Part shown: positions 45,200 through 55,656 of the stretch, piece after piece | Layout: every line of letters begins with the position of its first letter | Position numbering within the stretch: the first letter of the stretch is position 1 | Translations under genes and position numbers: made by a program | Notes under the pieces: model-generated | The model's database searches: none | Seen by the model: only the letters and a program-made list of their open reading frames with translations | What the model was told of the DNA's origin: nothing | Assembly (NCBI GenBank): GCA_029781135.1 | Contig: JAKOXH010000006.1 | Coordinates: forward strand, 212,830-276,829 | Direction of reading: 5' to 3' | Origin: Planctomycetota bacterium | GTDB taxonomy: Bacteria; Planctomycetota; Planctomycetia; Pirellulales; Lacipirellulaceae | Length of the DNA: 64,000 nt

Positions 45200-45728
45200 G
45201 GTGGACCCCTTCAAGCGGCGATGCGATTACCTCACCAAGCGGCAGGCTGAGTTTCATGATCCTGCTATCGCACAGCGCTTCATCAATCAACTTTCCAACG
45301 ATCGTTACCGCCGCTTCCGCCTGTCCGCGAACCGCTGCCGACAGTTCGCTGGAGATGCCGAACTGCTTGGCCGGCACGCTCACGAGCCAAGCTCGCGGAA
45401 CTCGACCGAAGCACGTTTGCGACAATCTCAAAATATCCGCTGGCCCAGCAAAATGCGTCTGCCCCGCCGAAACTGGTTCGACCACCAATTCCCGAACTTG
45501 CGGCGTTGCCAAATCTGCGTCACGGCAGGCATCGACAAATATCACAGCCCGCGCGTTGGCAACCGGCCCCGCGAACTCCGGAAGCAGTTGCGTCACTGAC
45601 ACCACTTCAACTTGCGGCCGGTATTGCCGGCCAATCGCATCGGCCACGTAGCGCCCCACGCCGTCATCGCCGCGCAGTGTGCTCCCGTAGCCAATTACCA
45701 GCGCATGACTATTCGGCGACGCACGCAT
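45192..45728 (-). CDS. hoxW: [NiFe]-hydrogenase maturation protease (Hox-type)
   Basis: 178 aa from the ATG at 45728, which overlaps the hoxH stop by one base (TAATG). The nickel-sensing core LVIGYGSTLRGDDGVGRYVA contains the conserved Asp of G-D-D-G-V-G, VIFVDACRDADLAT the second acidic ligand, and VSVPAKQFG the third region where the conserved His is expected but a Lys-Gln replaces it; one ligand may therefore differ. It removes the C-terminal peptide of HoxH after nickel insertion. Confidence 0.9.
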   Translation of the reverse strand: MRASPNSHALVIGYGSTLRGDDGVGRYVADAIGRQYRPQVEVVSVTQLLPEFAGPVANARAVIFVDACRDADLATPQVRELVVEPVSAGQTHFAGPADILRLSQTCFGRVPRAWLVSVPAKQFGISSELSAAVRGQAEAAVTIVGKLIDEALCDSRIMKLSLPLGEVIASPLEGVHHA

Positions 45729-47155
45729 TATCCATCTCGCTTCCACTGCCGCACGACGTTCCCACTCGGGTCCACCAGGTCAACAATCAGCGGCATCATG
45801 CCCACGGCGTGCGTCGAACAGCTCAGGCAAGGGTCATACGCTCGCACGCCGGCCTCCAGCCGGTTGAGGATGCCGTCCGTCGCTTTGCCATTGCGAATGA
45901 AATGCTTCGCGATTTGCGCCACCGTGCGGTTCATGGCCAAATTGTTTTGCCCCGTCGCAATCAGCAAATCTACCTTCTGAATAATGCCGTCGCGATCCAC
46001 GTGATAATGATGGAACAACGTCCCGCGCGGCGCCTCGCTGCAGCCTACGCCTTCCAACCGATTCACACCGGCATACGCCCGAAAATCGGGCGAACGAATG
46101 TCCGGGTCGTCGACCAGTTGGGCGACCCGCTCGATGCACGCGATGACCTCGACGAGCCGCGCATAGTGATAGTAGAAGCTCGACGTGGTAAGTTCCTCGC
46201 CCAGGTTGCGGAATTCCGCCAGTTCCTTATCCGCCAGCGGCGTACCCATCTGCTCGCACAGCTTAAGCCGCGCGAGCGGCCCCACGCGATAAATACCGTC
46301 GGGATAACCCAACGGTTTGTAGTACGGCGACTTGAGATACGAATACGGCTCGACCACTTCGCCAATGTATTCTTGGTAGTCCGCCGGATCGATCTTGTCG
46401 GCCACGATCTTGCGGTCCTGGTCGACAAACCGCAAGCGGCCGCCGTAGTTCTCCCAGGTGCCGTCGTCGGCCACGAGCCCCATGAAGAGCGACTTGAACG
46501 TGCCGAAGGAATTCACTTCTTCCTGGTACTTGCCAACGAGCGACTTGAAAAGCGTGATTGCCGCCTGCGTGGTCGACATCGCCTCATCAATCCAGCCGCG
46601 CAAACGCTTGCATTCGTCTTCATCCAGCGGCCCACGCACGCCACCAGGAGTCGTCCACGCCGGATGGATCTTCTGACCGCCCAGCGCCTCGATAATTTCC
46701 TGCCCAAATTGCCGCAACCGAATCCCACTGCGGGCGAGCTTTGGATCGACGCCCGCCACACCAAAAATGTGCCGCTTCTCCGGCGGGCTATCAAACCCCA
46801 GCAGCAAGTCGGGCGAACTCAAATGAAAGAAGCTGAGCGCGTGCGATTGTACGATCTGCCCCAGGTTCATCAGCCGCCGCAACTTCTCCGCTGCCGGCGG
46901 AATGTCGACCGCCATGATCGCATCACCGGCTTTCACCGAGGCAATCAAATGGCTCACTGGGCAAATGCCGCACACCCGCGACGTGATCCCCGCCATCTCG
47001 GTGTATGGCCGGCCTTCGCAGAACTTCTCGAAGCCGCGAAACTCGGCCACATGAAAACGGGCGTCCGACACTTCGTTCTGGTCGTTCAAGTAAACCGTGA
47101 TCTTGGCATGGCCTTCGATGCGGGTAACCGGATCAATAACAATTCGTTTCGTCAT
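45728..47155 (-). CDS. hoxH: Group 3d [NiFe]-hydrogenase large subunit HoxH
   Basis: 475 aa. The proximal motif is [14 protein letters not shown] (RxCGxC) near residue 62 and the distal motif is [20 protein letters not shown] near the C-terminus (DPCxxC); these hold the nickel-iron centre. The N-terminus [20 protein letters not shown] and the block QVRQ-like [18 protein letters not shown] are typical of cytoplasmic group 3 enzymes. The segment after the His of CSTH is the peptide removed by the maturation protease. It pairs with HoxY, and with HoxEFU it couples H2 to NAD(H). Confidence 0.95.
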   Translation of the reverse strand: MTKRIVIDPVTRIEGHAKITVYLNDQNEVSDARFHVAEFRGFEKFCEGRPYTEMAGITSRVCGICPVSHLIASVKAGDAIMAVDIPPAAEKLRRLMNLGQIVQSHALSFFHLSSPDLLLGFDSPPEKRHIFGVAGVDPKLARSGIRLRQFGQEIIEALGGQKIHPAWTTPGGVRGPLDEDECKRLRGWIDEAMSTTQAAITLFKSLVGKYQEEVNSFGTFKSLFMGLVADDGTWENYGGRLRFVDQDRKIVADKIDPADYQEYIGEVVEPYSYLKSPYYKPLGYPDGIYRVGPLARLKLCEQMGTPLADKELAEFRNLGEELTTSSFYYHYARLVEVIACIERVAQLVDDPDIRSPDFRAYAGVNRLEGVGCSEAPRGTLFHHYHVDRDGIIQKVDLLIATGQNNLAMNRTVAQIAKHFIRNGKATDGILNRLEAGVRAYDPCLSCSTHAVGMMPLIVDLVDPSGNVVRQWKRDG

Positions 47156-47256
47156 GATTATATATTTAAGTAGAAAGCTAGATACGCATGCCGTCCAACA
47201 TGTTGCGGACGCTCATCCACCACACTCCTCGCCGCTCGCTCCTCGCTCCTCGCCGC

Positions 47257-47802
47257 TTACCCAAACTTAATCTGCCGCCCTTCCAACACCGGCTTCTTGC
47301 CTGCCACAATCGCCTCCAGCGCTGCCCGAATATGCGGCGCCGAGGGAGGGCAGCCCGGCAAAAAATAATCTACCGGAATAACCGCATGGAGCGGATCGAC
47401 GCGATCGAGCAGAATTGGCAATATCTCCGGCTCCGACGGCGCCCCCTTCCGCTCGTCCGCCAATTCCACATAGCTGCGTTCCAACACCTTTTTTGCCGAT
47501 GATGGAATCGGGTTCCGCATCGCCGATACATTCCCCGTCACCGCACAATCGCCGAACGAAATCACCACCTTCGAACGCGCCCGCACTGTGCGCGCCATGT
47601 GCAAATTGTCTTCATTCGCCACGGCGCCTTCGACAAGCGTTACGTCAACTCCTTCGGGGAATTCCTTCGTGTCGAGCACGGGGCTGTACACCACGTCGGC
47701 CAATTGAACCAGTTCCAGCAGCCACTCATCCAAATCCAAGAACGACATGTGGCAGCCCGAACAACCCGCCAACCACACGGTCGCCAACTTCAAACGTTCC
47801 AT
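47257..47802 (-). CDS. hoxY: Group 3d [NiFe]-hydrogenase small subunit HoxY
   Basis: 181 aa from the ATG at 47802; upstream codons overlap hoxU and are not supported. [20 protein letters not shown] gives the first two Cys of the proximal [4Fe-4S] cluster, [16 protein letters not shown] the third and [20 protein letters not shown] the fourth. The protein is short, with only one cluster, as expected for HoxY. It transfers electrons from the HoxH active site toward HoxU. The ATG lies inside the end of hoxU, so the two are translationally coupled. Confidence 0.95.
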   Translation of the reverse strand: MERLKLATVWLAGCSGCHMSFLDLDEWLLELVQLADVVYSPVLDTKEFPEGVDVTLVEGAVANEDNLHMARTVRARSKVVISFGDCAVTGNVSAMRNPIPSSAKKVLERSYVELADERKGAPSEPEILPILLDRVDPLHAVIPVDYFLPGCPPSAPHIRAALEAIVAGKKPVLEGRQIKFG

Positions 47803-48506
47803 TGCTTCTTCTCCCGTGCGTTGACCAAGAACTGCAACATGCTGCGATCGCGCTCCATTTCCGCCACCGTCGATCCCTGTCGGAAAATGGCTCCCGTCGG
47901 ACACGCTTGCACGCATTTGCCGCACGAGGTGCAGGTGTCTGAGTCGCCCCAGGGCTGATTCATGTCGGTGATGACCCGAGCCCTTACCCCGCGACCGCTG
48001 ACATCCCAGGTGTGCGCGCCTTCAATCTCGTGGCAGGCCCGCACGCACCGCGTACACAAAATGCAGCGGTTGTGATCGATCCCAAACTGCTCGTGTGATA
48101 CATCCACGCTCAGTTGCGGGTACAAATACTCGAACCGCACATGGTCCATGCCATGCCGCACCGCCATATCCTGCAACTCGCAGTGATTGTTCGCCACGCA
48201 CACCGCGCAAATGTGATTGCGCTCCGCGAACAACAGCTCCAAAATCATCTTGCGATACTCGTGGAGACGCGGCGAGTTCGTGACGATCTCCATGCCTTCC
48301 TGCACCTTCGTCGCGCAGGCTGCTTGCAAGCGGTTCGTGCCCTGCTGTTCGACCAGGCACAGGCGGCAGGCGCCGACGGGCGTCAGCCCGTCCACATAAC
48401 ACAAGGCCGGAATATTCACGCCCGCTTCGCGCGCCGCCACGAGAATCGTGTCCTCCTCGCGAGCGCTCACCAGTTGGCCATCGATGGTTAAGGTCTTGAT
48501 TGCCAT
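47790..48506 (-). CDS. hoxU: Bidirectional hydrogenase diaphorase subunit HoxU
   Basis: 238 aa. The N-terminal [2Fe-2S] ferredoxin domain has [20 protein letters not shown] and TKVQEGMEI. The His-Cys cluster segment follows ([20 protein letters not shown]), then two [4Fe-4S] clusters, [20 protein letters not shown] and [20 protein letters not shown]. This is the NuoG-like N-terminal layout. It carries electrons between HoxF and HoxY. Its 3' end overlaps hoxY, and a CGTTTAGCC element separates it from hoxF. Confidence 0.96.
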   Translation of the reverse strand: MAIKTLTIDGQLVSAREEDTILVAAREAGVNIPALCYVDGLTPVGACRLCLVEQQGTNRLQAACATKVQEGMEIVTNSPRLHEYRKMILELLFAERNHICAVCVANNHCELQDMAVRHGMDHVRFEYLYPQLSVDVSHEQFGIDHNRCILCTRCVRACHEIEGAHTWDVSGRGVRARVITDMNQPWGDSDTCTSCGKCVQACPTGAIFRQGSTVAEMERDRSMLQFLVNAREKKQWNV

Positions 48507-48550
48507 TCGCGTTCCTTCAATTGATCGGTGCCATTACAAAATTCATTCAC

Positions 48551-48578
48551 CGTTTAGCCGCGACGCGCCAGCGGAGCG
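48551..48578 (+). repeat. CGTTTAGCC element, copy 7
   Basis: CGTTTAGCCGCGACGCG, spacer CCA, then GCGGAGCG. It lies in the 77-base gap between hoxF and hoxU, inside the operon, and opposite to the direction of transcription. Confidence 0.85.
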
Positions 48579-48583
48579 AATCC

Positions 48584-50239
48584 CTAAAACGGTGTGTACA
48601 CCCCGTCGTCCGCGGATGCCGCTGGAACTTTGGGCTTAGGTCTTCCATTCGTCGGCGGCTTGATGCGCGACACGTACTCGTGCCGGAAGAACCGCAACGT
48701 GCTCAGCACCGGGTTTGGCGCCGTCTGCCCCAGGCCACACAAACTCGTCTCCTTGACCATGCCGCACAGGGCTTCCAAACGTTTGAGGTCCTCATTCAAA
48801 GCACGGCCGTCGATGATCTTCGTGAGCAGCCGCGATAATTGCACGGTCCCCGCGCGGCACGGAATGCACTTGCCGCACGATTCATCCATGCAGAAGTTCA
48901 TAAAGAACCGCGCGACGTCGACCATGTCGTTCTTGTCGTCCATCACGATCATGCCGCCCGAGCCCATGATCGAGCCCAGCGCGGTCAGCGACTCGTAGTC
49001 GACGGGCGTATCGAGCAAATCTTCTGGAATGCAGCCGCCGGAAGGTCCGCCCGTTTGCACGGCCTTCACTTTGCCATCCGGGCAGCCGCCGCCGATATCC
49101 TCAACGATGTGCCGTAGCGACGTGCCCAGCGGCACTTCCACCAGACCGGTGTTCTTCACCTTGCCCGTGAGGCAGAACACTTTCGTGCCTTTGCTCTTCT
49201 CCGTGCCGATGCCGGCGAACCACGCCGCGCCGCGGCGAATTATGCCCGGCACGTTCGCGAACGTCTCCACGTTATTCACCAGCGTCGGATATCCCCACAG
49301 GCCTGTTTCGGCCGGAAACGGCGGCCGCGGCTTCGGCGTGCCGCGCTCGCCCATGATCGACGCCATCAGCGCCGTCTCCTCGCCGCACACGAACGCGCCC
49401 GCGCCAATGCGGATATCAATCGTGAAATCGAACGGCAGCGAACAAATGCGCGAGCCCAGCAGCCCCATCTTGTTCGCTTGCTTGATGCCGATCTTCAGCC
49501 GCTCGATCGCCAGCGGATATTCGCCCCGCACGTAGATATAGCCATGACTGGCGCCCACCGCGTAGCCCGCAATCGCCATGCCTTCGAGCACCTTGTGCGG
49601 ATCGCTCTCCAGCACGCTGCGATTCATGAACGCGCCCGGGTCGCCTTCGTCGGCATTGCACACAATGTACTTGCGCGCCGCCGCATGCTTGGCCACCATC
49701 GACCACTTCACGCCCGTCGGGTAACCCGCACCACCACGTCCCCGCAACCCGCTCCGCGTGATCTCATCGATCACTTCACCCGGCTCCATTTCATGTAGCG
49801 CGTGCGCGAGCGCCTGATAGCCATCGGCGGCGATGTACGATTCGATCCGCTCGGGCTCGACGAAGCCGCAATTATCCAGCACGACCGACGACTGCAACGC
49901 AAAGAACGGGCTTTTCGGGTCGCCTTGCGTCACCCCGGCCGAACCGCCCAGGAGCGCACCCACAATCGGCGTGGCATGTTCCGGCGACACCTTCTGATAC
50001 AACACCTCCTGCGGATCAACTTGCACGAGCGGCCCTTCGCAGCACAGCCGCAAGCAGCCCACGCCGCACACCTCGACTTCATCTTCCAGCCCTTGGGCAG
50101 CCACCGCGTGCTTCAACTTATCGAGCACCGCTTGGGAATTTGCCGAAAGGCAGCCGGCTGCCGTGCAACAACGAATCCGCAGCCGCGGTCGCGACCGGCG
50201 TTCTTTGTCGCCCAATTCATGGAGTTCATGCCTATCCAT
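48584..50239 (-). CDS. hoxF: Bidirectional hydrogenase diaphorase subunit HoxF
   Basis: 551 aa. The N-terminal thioredoxin-like [2Fe-2S] part has [20 protein letters not shown] and [18 protein letters not shown]. The NADH-binding segment is [20 protein letters not shown], with [15 protein letters not shown] for FMN. GAGAYICGEET-like [19 protein letters not shown] follows, and the SLBB part leads to the C-terminal [4Fe-4S] motif [20 protein letters not shown]. This is the NuoF-type subunit that oxidises or reduces NAD(H). The protein is complete. It starts just downstream of hoxE with an 8-base overlap. Confidence 0.96.
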   Translation of the reverse strand: MDRHELHELGDKERRSRPRLRIRCCTAAGCLSANSQAVLDKLKHAVAAQGLEDEVEVCGVGCLRLCCEGPLVQVDPQEVLYQKVSPEHATPIVGALLGGSAGVTQGDPKSPFFALQSSVVLDNCGFVEPERIESYIAADGYQALAHALHEMEPGEVIDEITRSGLRGRGGAGYPTGVKWSMVAKHAAARKYIVCNADEGDPGAFMNRSVLESDPHKVLEGMAIAGYAVGASHGYIYVRGEYPLAIERLKIGIKQANKMGLLGSRICSLPFDFTIDIRIGAGAFVCGEETALMASIMGERGTPKPRPPFPAETGLWGYPTLVNNVETFANVPGIIRRGAAWFAGIGTEKSKGTKVFCLTGKVKNTGLVEVPLGTSLRHIVEDIGGGCPDGKVKAVQTGGPSGGCIPEDLLDTPVDYESLTALGSIMGSGGMIVMDDKNDMVDVARFFMNFCMDESCGKCIPCRAGTVQLSRLLTKIIDGRALNEDLKRLEALCGMVKETSLCGLGQTAPNPVLSTLRFFRHEYVSRIKPPTNGRPKPKVPAASADDGVYTPF

Positions 50240-50759
50240 TCGGCAGCCATCCTTTCAACTGCTGGACTAATGAGTCAGGAGTCTCTAAACCTTTGACCGT
50301 GCCATCGACAACAACGGCCGGAGCAATACCGCACGCGCCCAAGCAACGCGCCGTAACCAGCGACAGCTTGCCATCCTCGGTCGTTTCCCCCGCCTTAATG
50401 CCGGCCAATTTCTCCACCGCGTCGAGCAAAGCGTCGGCGCCCTTCACATAGCACGCCGTGCCGGTACACAACACGCACGTATGTTCACCTTTTGGCCGCA
50501 ACGAAAACAGATTGTAGAACGTCGCGACACCAAAGACACGGCTCGGCGGCAACTTCAAGTACCGTGCGATGAAAAACATCAAGTCAACTTCCAGAAAGCC
50601 GAACAGTTCCTGGGCCGCATGCATCACCTCGATGAGCGCGTCCGAGCGGAACTGATGCCGCTTCATCGTCACCTCGAGCAGTTTGAATCGCTTATCACCA
50701 CTCGGGTGCGCCGGACCCGCTTTCTTCTTAATCACTTCCGTTTTGGCAGCTTCCGCCAT
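50232..50759 (-). CDS. hoxE: Bidirectional hydrogenase subunit HoxE
   Basis: 175 aa from the ATG at 50759, preceded by AAGGAC. It is NuoE-like: the thioredoxin-fold [2Fe-2S] ligands are [17 protein letters not shown] and [20 protein letters not shown]. The helical N-terminus has [20 protein letters not shown] and [19 protein letters not shown], typical of HoxE/NuoE. It is the first gene of hoxEFUYH and completes the diaphorase. A GTG or ATG eight codons upstream (MERLKDK) would be an alternative start. Confidence 0.95.
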   Translation of the reverse strand: MAEAAKTEVIKKKAGPAHPSGDKRFKLLEVTMKRHQFRSDALIEVMHAAQELFGFLEVDLMFFIARYLKLPPSRVFGVATFYNLFSLRPKGEHTCVLCTGTACYVKGADALLDAVEKLAGIKAGETTEDGKLSLVTARCLGACGIAPAVVVDGTVKGLETPDSLVQQLKGWLPNG

Positions 50760-50866
50760 TTTGTCCTTTAGCCTTTCCACGCATCTCCAAGGAACTTCGT
50801 GACTAACCTACAACGAACCGCAGTTGTTTGGCAACGTGCGTCGTAATTACTAGTATGGATTCATCC

Positions 50867-51253
50867 TCAATAATACTGACCGCAACCACGCGTAAATGTT
50901 CGCCCTTTGACGCTTGCATTGACCACGATCGGCCGTTTAGCCGCGACCGGGCACCACGCAGTGGTCGGCAGCGCGCGCACTCTTCGTTCTCGCGCATCTG
51001 CGTTTTCCACTAGCGGAAATTCGAGATGGCAGGCCCCACCCGTGGTAATCCGAACGGTGGAGAAGCAGGGCACCATCCCCTCTGCCTGGCAGCCAATGGC
51101 AATGCTGTCCACGAGAATATCCGCACGGCCAAGCGATGAAAGCAGACGCACCATGTACGTCGCTTGAATAGCCATCCGTCGCCGCAACGCGCTCGCCGCC
51201 TGGAGCCGTTCGGCACGAATGTCTCGCTTTACATAAACCCTGTTGGTTCCCAT
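50867..51253 (-). CDS. Small unknown protein coupled to hydA
   Basis: 128 aa from the ATG at 51253, which shares one base with the hydA stop (TAATG), exactly the junction seen between hoxH and its protease. The first 85 residues look protein-like: a basic amphipathic start (TNRVYVKRDIRAERLQAASA), a helix rich in Arg, then strands SIAIGCQAEGMVPCF and VRITTGGACHLEFPLV. The last 40 residues are read through a degenerate CGTTTAGCC element, so the true end may have been altered. No family was recognised. Its place at the end of the group 3b operon suggests a role with that hydrogenase. Confidence 0.5.
   Translation of the reverse strand: MGTNRVYVKRDIRAERLQAASALRRRMAIQATYMVRLLSSLGRADILVDSIAIGCQAEGMVPCFSTVRITTGGACHLEFPLVENADARERRVRALPTTAWCPVAAKRPIVVNASVKGRTFTRGCGQYY
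50934..50962 (+). repeat. CGTTTAGCC element, copy 8 (degenerate)
   Basis: CGTTTAGCCGCGACC matches the first block for 14 of 15 bases. The second block is replaced by ACCACGCAGTGGT, a small palindrome. It lies in the region between the two hydrogenase operons. Confidence 0.65.
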
Positions 51254-52569
51254 TATCCAGTCGTAACCGGCTCTCCCCGGTCGATCTTCACTTTCAAAAA
51301 GTGCGTGGAGCAACTGATGCACGGATCGTAGTTGCGAATCATATGCTCGCACTTGTGCGTCGCCACGGCATCATCGAACGAGGCGACCTTCGGCACGTAA
51401 GCCCGCAAGTCACTTTCGATTTGGCCCTGGTTCTGCGAAGTGGGCGGCACAATCTTGGCTTCGGCGATGAGGCCGTCATCGCCAATTCGGTAACGGTGCC
51501 AAATCAATCCGCGCGGCGCTTCCGTCGCGTGGCACCCCGATCCTGGTTTCGGCGTGTACGCTACCCGGCTCTGCGCCGGCTCCGCGTGGTAGCTCTTGAT
51601 GATCCCAATCGCTTCCTCAAATGCATCGACCGTTTCGATGCCACGAGCCACAATGCTCTTGAAGTTATTGCGCGAGGGCCACTCGATGCGGCTCCGCTCC
51701 GCTGCGCGCTTGGCCTCCGCCGTAAGTTGGTCGAAACACAAATTGATCCGTGAGAGCGGCCCCACCAAATACGGCTTTCCTTCCGGCAACTTCACGCTAT
51801 GTAAGGCCGTGCTCTGCGGCATGTGCCGCTCCTCGAAGTGCTTTTCGTAATGCTCGGGCGGGATATTAAGACCACTCGTCGAAGCTACGTTTCCTTCGTT
51901 CATCGGGTATTCCGTCGGGTGTTTCACCGCGACGCACTCGTAGTCGACTTCCAGATCCGGAAACTCGAACGTCGATACCAGATCGACCATTTCATGCGCG
52001 GCCCCCAGGCCCCATTCCAAATCGGGCAGCATAAGTTTGAGCGCGCTGACGCTCGGCGCTCGATAGAACCCACCGACCGTCACATTAATCGGATGAATCG
52101 CCCGGCCGCCCAGCACTTCCAACAGTTCGTTGCCAATCTTCTTCATCCGCAGCGCTTTTTCGACCACCTCGCGATGATCGCCCGCCATGCTGATGCCGCT
52201 CTCATACCCCAAGAAATCGGGCGCATGCAGCAGAAACATGTGGAGCACGTGGCTCTCGATCCATTCGCCACAGTACAAGAGCCGCCGCAACGTGCGAATC
52301 TCCGGCGACGTCTTGATGCCGAGCGCCTTCTCGAGCGCATGGCACGCCGACATCTGATACGCCACCGGGCAAATGCCGCAAATCCGCGCCGTGATATCTG
52401 GCACCTCGTGAATCGATCGCCCCCGCAAGAAACTCTCGAAGAACCGCGGCGGCTCGTAGATGTTTAGCTCCACGTGCTCGACTTCGTTGCCATTGAGCTT
52501 GACGTACAGCGCGCCTTCGCCCTCCACCCGCGATAAGGCTTTCACCTCGAACGTCCGATTGGCTGGCAT
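51253..52569 (-). CDS. hydA: Group 3b [NiFe]-hydrogenase large (alpha) subunit
   Basis: 438 aa. The proximal motif is TARICGICPVAYQMSACHAL near residue 61 (RxCGxC) and the distal one is RNYDPCISCSTHFLKVKIDR at the C-terminus. The C-terminal peptide after CSTH is removed in maturation. The N-terminal KALSRVEGEGALYVKLNGNE, and TVGGFYRAPSVSALK, are typical of the NADP-linked sulfhydrogenase group and distinct from HoxH of the other hydrogenase. It would oxidise or produce H2 in the cytoplasm, coupled to NADP(H) through the partner subunits. Confidence 0.94.
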   Translation of the reverse strand: MPANRTFEVKALSRVEGEGALYVKLNGNEVEHVELNIYEPPRFFESFLRGRSIHEVPDITARICGICPVAYQMSACHALEKALGIKTSPEIRTLRRLLYCGEWIESHVLHMFLLHAPDFLGYESGISMAGDHREVVEKALRMKKIGNELLEVLGGRAIHPINVTVGGFYRAPSVSALKLMLPDLEWGLGAAHEMVDLVSTFEFPDLEVDYECVAVKHPTEYPMNEGNVASTSGLNIPPEHYEKHFEERHMPQSTALHSVKLPEGKPYLVGPLSRINLCFDQLTAEAKRAAERSRIEWPSRNNFKSIVARGIETVDAFEEAIGIIKSYHAEPAQSRVAYTPKPGSGCHATEAPRGLIWHRYRIGDDGLIAEAKIVPPTSQNQGQIESDLRAYVPKVASFDDAVATHKCEHMIRNYDPCISCSTHFLKVKIDRGEPVTTG

Positions 52570-52584
52570 CGTCTGGCCCTCCGC

Positions 52585-53370
52585 CTATTTATTTGCTGTT
52601 TCTAACGCGGTGCTCGCGGTCGCGAAGTCCGCCGCATGACCGTTGAAGTTCCGCAATAGCCGCACTAGCTGCATCGACGGCTTGCCTGCCGCCAGGTAAT
52701 GCTGGCCCAGGCTCATCGAATTCGCGTTTTCCTTCGGCCCGTAACAGCCGAAACACTCGCGATAATAACTCGGGCAGATCGCGCCGCAGCCGGCCTGCGT
52801 CACCGGTCCCAAACAGGCAATCCCCCGCGCCACGGCCACGCACACCGTATCACGCCGTTTGCACTCGACGCACACGCTGTATGTCGGCACGCGCGGCTTA
52901 CGTCCGTGGACGAGCGCCGCAACAAGCTCCACCAGTTGTTTCTTATTGATCGGGCAGCCGCGCAGCTCGAAATCGACGAACACGTGTTCGGCAACCGGCG
53001 TGCTGGTCTTCAGCGTGTTGATGTACTCGGGATGCGCGTAAACATGACTGATGAAATCGTTCACGTCACGCCAATTCCGCAGCGCCTGGATGCCACCCGC
53101 CGTGGCGCATGCGCCGATCGTCACCAGGAAGCGGCATTGCTTCCGCACTTCCTTGATTCGCTCGACATCGTGCTTCGTGGTGATCGATCCCTCGACCAGC
53201 CCCACGTCGTACGGTCCTTCTTGCACGGCGGTCCGCGCTTCCAAGAAGTACGCGATTTCGACCACGTCCGCCACGGCCAGCAGTTCATCCTCGGCATCGA
53301 GCAACGAAAGCTGGCACCCATCGCAGGAGGCGAATTTGTAAACCGCCAGTTTGGGTTTCGCGGCCATCAC
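52585..53370 (-). CDS. hydD: Group 3b [NiFe]-hydrogenase small (delta) subunit
   Basis: 261 aa. [20 protein letters not shown] opens with the proximal cluster Cys pair, then [15 protein letters not shown] and [19 protein letters not shown] give the third and fourth. The C-terminal region supplies further clusters: [26 protein letters not shown] and CFGCYGPKE, so three [4Fe-4S] clusters are expected, as in the sulfhydrogenase delta subunit. It links hydA to the diaphorase subunits. Confidence 0.94.
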   Translation of the reverse strand: MMAAKPKLAVYKFASCDGCQLSLLDAEDELLAVADVVEIAYFLEARTAVQEGPYDVGLVEGSITTKHDVERIKEVRKQCRFLVTIGACATAGGIQALRNWRDVNDFISHVYAHPEYINTLKTSTPVAEHVFVDFELRGCPINKKQLVELVAALVHGRKPRVPTYSVCVECKRRDTVCVAVARGIACLGPVTQAGCGAICPSYYRECFGCYGPKENANSMSLGQHYLAAGKPSMQLVRLLRNFNGHAADFATASTALETANK

Positions 53371-54224
53371 ATATCCTCCAGATTGAAGTACGATTCGACT
53401 TGGCGGAAATTAAACACCGGCCCGTCTTTGCACACAAAAAACGGTCCCAATTGGCAGTGGCCGCACAGACCCATCGCACAACTCATGTTCCGTTCCATGG
53501 AAACATAAATGTTTTCGGGCTTCACCTTCCGCGCGAGTGCCTCGAACACCACGAAGCGAATCATAATCTCCGGCCCGCAACTCAAAATGGCCGTCTCTTG
53601 CGGCTTGAGCCGTAGCCGATAAAACAGCACCGGCACCACACCAATGTGCCCACGCCAATTCGCATCGCCGATGTCCACGGCCACTTCCACTTCGATATGC
53701 CGGTCCCGCCAGGTGTCGTATTCCTGCGTGTACAGCAAGTCGTTCGGCGTGCGCGAACCATACAGCAAAATCACGCGGCCATAGTCATCGCGATGATTGA
53801 GAATGTGGCAAATCGCCGGCCGCAACGGTGCCAACCCAATGCCGCCGCACGCGATCACGATGTCGTGCCCGCGCAGCGATTCCATCGGCCAATCGGAGCC
53901 GAACGGCCCGCGCACGCCCAGCGGGTCACCCACCTGCTTGCGGGCGAGCGCTTGCGTAACATTCCCCGCAATCCGCACCGTGTGCGAGAGCTTCCCGCGC
54001 TCCTGCGGATCGGAGCTGATCGAGATCGCGCTCTCGCCGAACCCCGGTAAGTACAGCATGTTGAACTGCCCCGGCAAAAAGCAGTAGCTCTCGGCCATCG
54101 CCGGATCGTCGAACTCCAAATCGTACGTGAATACGCCCGGCACCTCGGGCCGAATGTCGGCAATTCGCGCGGAGTGCGCCACCCAAGGTTCTGTCGTCGG
54201 CGGTTTCTCCAACATTGTCGCCAT
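53367..54224 (-). CDS. hydG: Group 3b hydrogenase gamma subunit (FAD/NAD(P)-binding)
   Basis: 285 aa from the ATG at 54224 (GGAG 8 bases upstream). A ferredoxin-reductase-type FAD domain has [20 protein letters not shown], and the NAD(P) domain has [20 protein letters not shown] and [20 protein letters not shown]. The C-terminal [2Fe-2S] ligands are [20 protein letters not shown]. This matches PyrK/HydG-type subunits. It exchanges electrons with NADP(H). Its end overlaps the start of hydD. Confidence 0.94.
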   Translation of the reverse strand: MATMLEKPPTTEPWVAHSARIADIRPEVPGVFTYDLEFDDPAMAESYCFLPGQFNMLYLPGFGESAISISSDPQERGKLSHTVRIAGNVTQALARKQVGDPLGVRGPFGSDWPMESLRGHDIVIACGGIGLAPLRPAICHILNHRDDYGRVILLYGSRTPNDLLYTQEYDTWRDRHIEVEVAVDIGDANWRGHIGVVPVLFYRLRLKPQETAILSCGPEIMIRFVVFEALARKVKPENIYVSMERNMSCAMGLCGHCQLGPFFVCKDGPVFNFRQVESYFNLEDM

Positions 54225-54310
54225 GTTCATTCTCCGCTAGGGATCGGTCTAATTCTTATTATTCGCCGCGCAACGAATGATCTTTCGCTCGTCTAACCCC
54301 GAGCCAGCCT

Positions 54311-54377
54311 CGTTTAACCCCGAGCCAGCGGCGAGGTGAAACTCTTCAGTCCGTCGCCGTTGGCTCCGGGTTAAACG
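54311..54377. repeat. Inverted repeat (GTTTAACCCCGAGCCAGCGG family)
   Basis: GTTTAACCCCGAGCCAGCGG and CCGTTGGCTCCGGGTTAAAC face each other across about 25 bases, in the 210-base gap between hydG and hydB. Confidence 0.85.
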
Positions 54378-54433
54378 AACCGGCCCGGTTCATTCTCCAA
54401 GTATTCATTAATGGCATGTCACAATCTCTACCT

Positions 54434-55639
54434 CTACGACGCCAACACGGCCCGCGCTTCCTTGGCGCCCGCACTGTCTTCGCTGCCGCGAATTGCGGCC
54501 ACTTCCTCCGTCAAATCGATTCCCACCGGGCACCACGTGATGCACCGCCCGCAGCCCACGCAGCCGCTCGTGCCGAACTGGTCTTGCCACGTGGCCAGCT
54601 TGTGCGTCAACCACTGCCGGTAACGCGACGCCGTCGACTTCCGCACCGTGCCCGTGTTCATGTACGAATGCTCCGCCGTGAAGCACGAATCCCACGCCCG
54701 CTCGCGGCGCACGTGCTCGCCGGAAAGGTCGCTCACTTCCTCCACGGCTGCACAGAAGCACGTCGGGCACACCATTGTGCAGTTGCCGCACGCCAGGCAG
54801 CGGCGGGCGACCTCCGTCCAGCGATGATGCTCCAGGTTCTCCAGCAGCAAGTCGTGGATGCTCGAGGTATTCAGGTAACGTTGCCGTGGCGCCTCGCGAT
54901 TGCCATGCGACCGGCGTTCGCGCGATTCCATCTCCGCTTTGAGATTGGTCACCACCGCTTGCGCTTCGTCGATCTCGTTGCGCGCCGGCGGCAACCAATC
55001 GATGTCGAACATGATCTCGGCCCCCTTCGGCGTGCCGATTTCAACCACGAAATTCCGGTTCACCTCAGTGAGTGCGAGATCGAACCCATCATCCACCGCG
55101 GGGCCCGCGTTCATCGAGTGGCAGAAACACGTCGGCGCCGCTCGCCGGCAATTCACCGCCACGATGAACAAATTCTCGCGCCGCGCTTCGTAATTCGGAT
55201 CGACATACGGCCCGCCCAAAAGCACCTTGTCTTGAATCGCCAGCGCGTGCAGGTCGCAGGCCCGCAAGCCGATCACCGCGATTGGCTTCGGTTCGATCGT
55301 CGGTGCCTTCATCTGCCACTGGCCGTTCGTGCGCACGCTTTCCAACAGGGTCTCGCCGGGCGGATACAAAAACCTTTTCAGCGATTGCGGACCCACCACA
55401 TGGTCGAAGTAACCGGCCGCGTCATCGTGCTCCAGCCGGTAACTGCCACCATCTTGTCGATCCAGATAGCCCACCGGCAGCTGCTCGATCTTATCCAAAT
55501 CGCCAAACACGATCGCCGAATCCATGAGCCGCGGACCAATCGTGCGATACCCGGCCGCCTTGAGCACATCCATGAGCGCCTGCAATTGCTCGGTGCCAAT
55601 CGTCAGGAACGAGCCGACCGGTGCATGTTTCGCGGACAT
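54434..55639 (-). CDS. hydB: Group 3b hydrogenase beta subunit (ferredoxin-like)
   Basis: 401 aa from the ATG at 55639, which has GAGGTGGGAGAA before it. The C-terminal half carries two [4Fe-4S] motifs: CLACGNCTMVCPTCFCAA (with an extra CxC) and CVGCGRCITWCPVGID. The N-terminal half is the DUF-like beta-subunit domain (YLDRQDGGSYRLEHDDAAGY, IGLRACDLHALAIQDKVLL). It relays electrons between the clusters of the gamma and delta subunits. The order beta, gamma, delta, alpha is the standard one for this group. Confidence 0.93.
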   Translation of the reverse strand: MSAKHAPVGSFLTIGTEQLQALMDVLKAAGYRTIGPRLMDSAIVFGDLDKIEQLPVGYLDRQDGGSYRLEHDDAAGYFDHVVGPQSLKRFLYPPGETLLESVRTNGQWQMKAPTIEPKPIAVIGLRACDLHALAIQDKVLLGGPYVDPNYEARRENLFIVAVNCRRAAPTCFCHSMNAGPAVDDGFDLALTEVNRNFVVEIGTPKGAEIMFDIDWLPPARNEIDEAQAVVTNLKAEMESRERRSHGNREAPRQRYLNTSSIHDLLLENLEHHRWTEVARRCLACGNCTMVCPTCFCAAVEEVSDLSGEHVRRERAWDSCFTAEHSYMNTGTVRKSTASRYRQWLTHKLATWQDQFGTSGCVGCGRCITWCPVGIDLTEEVAAIRGSEDSAGAKEARAVLAS

Positions 55640-55656
55640 TTCTCCCACCTCGTTGT

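Noticed and set aside
45506..47173. 555-codon plus-strand open frame opposite hoxH
   Set aside because: It is the shadow of a clear hydrogenase large subunit on the minus strand; His/Arg-rich with no motif or ribosome binding site.
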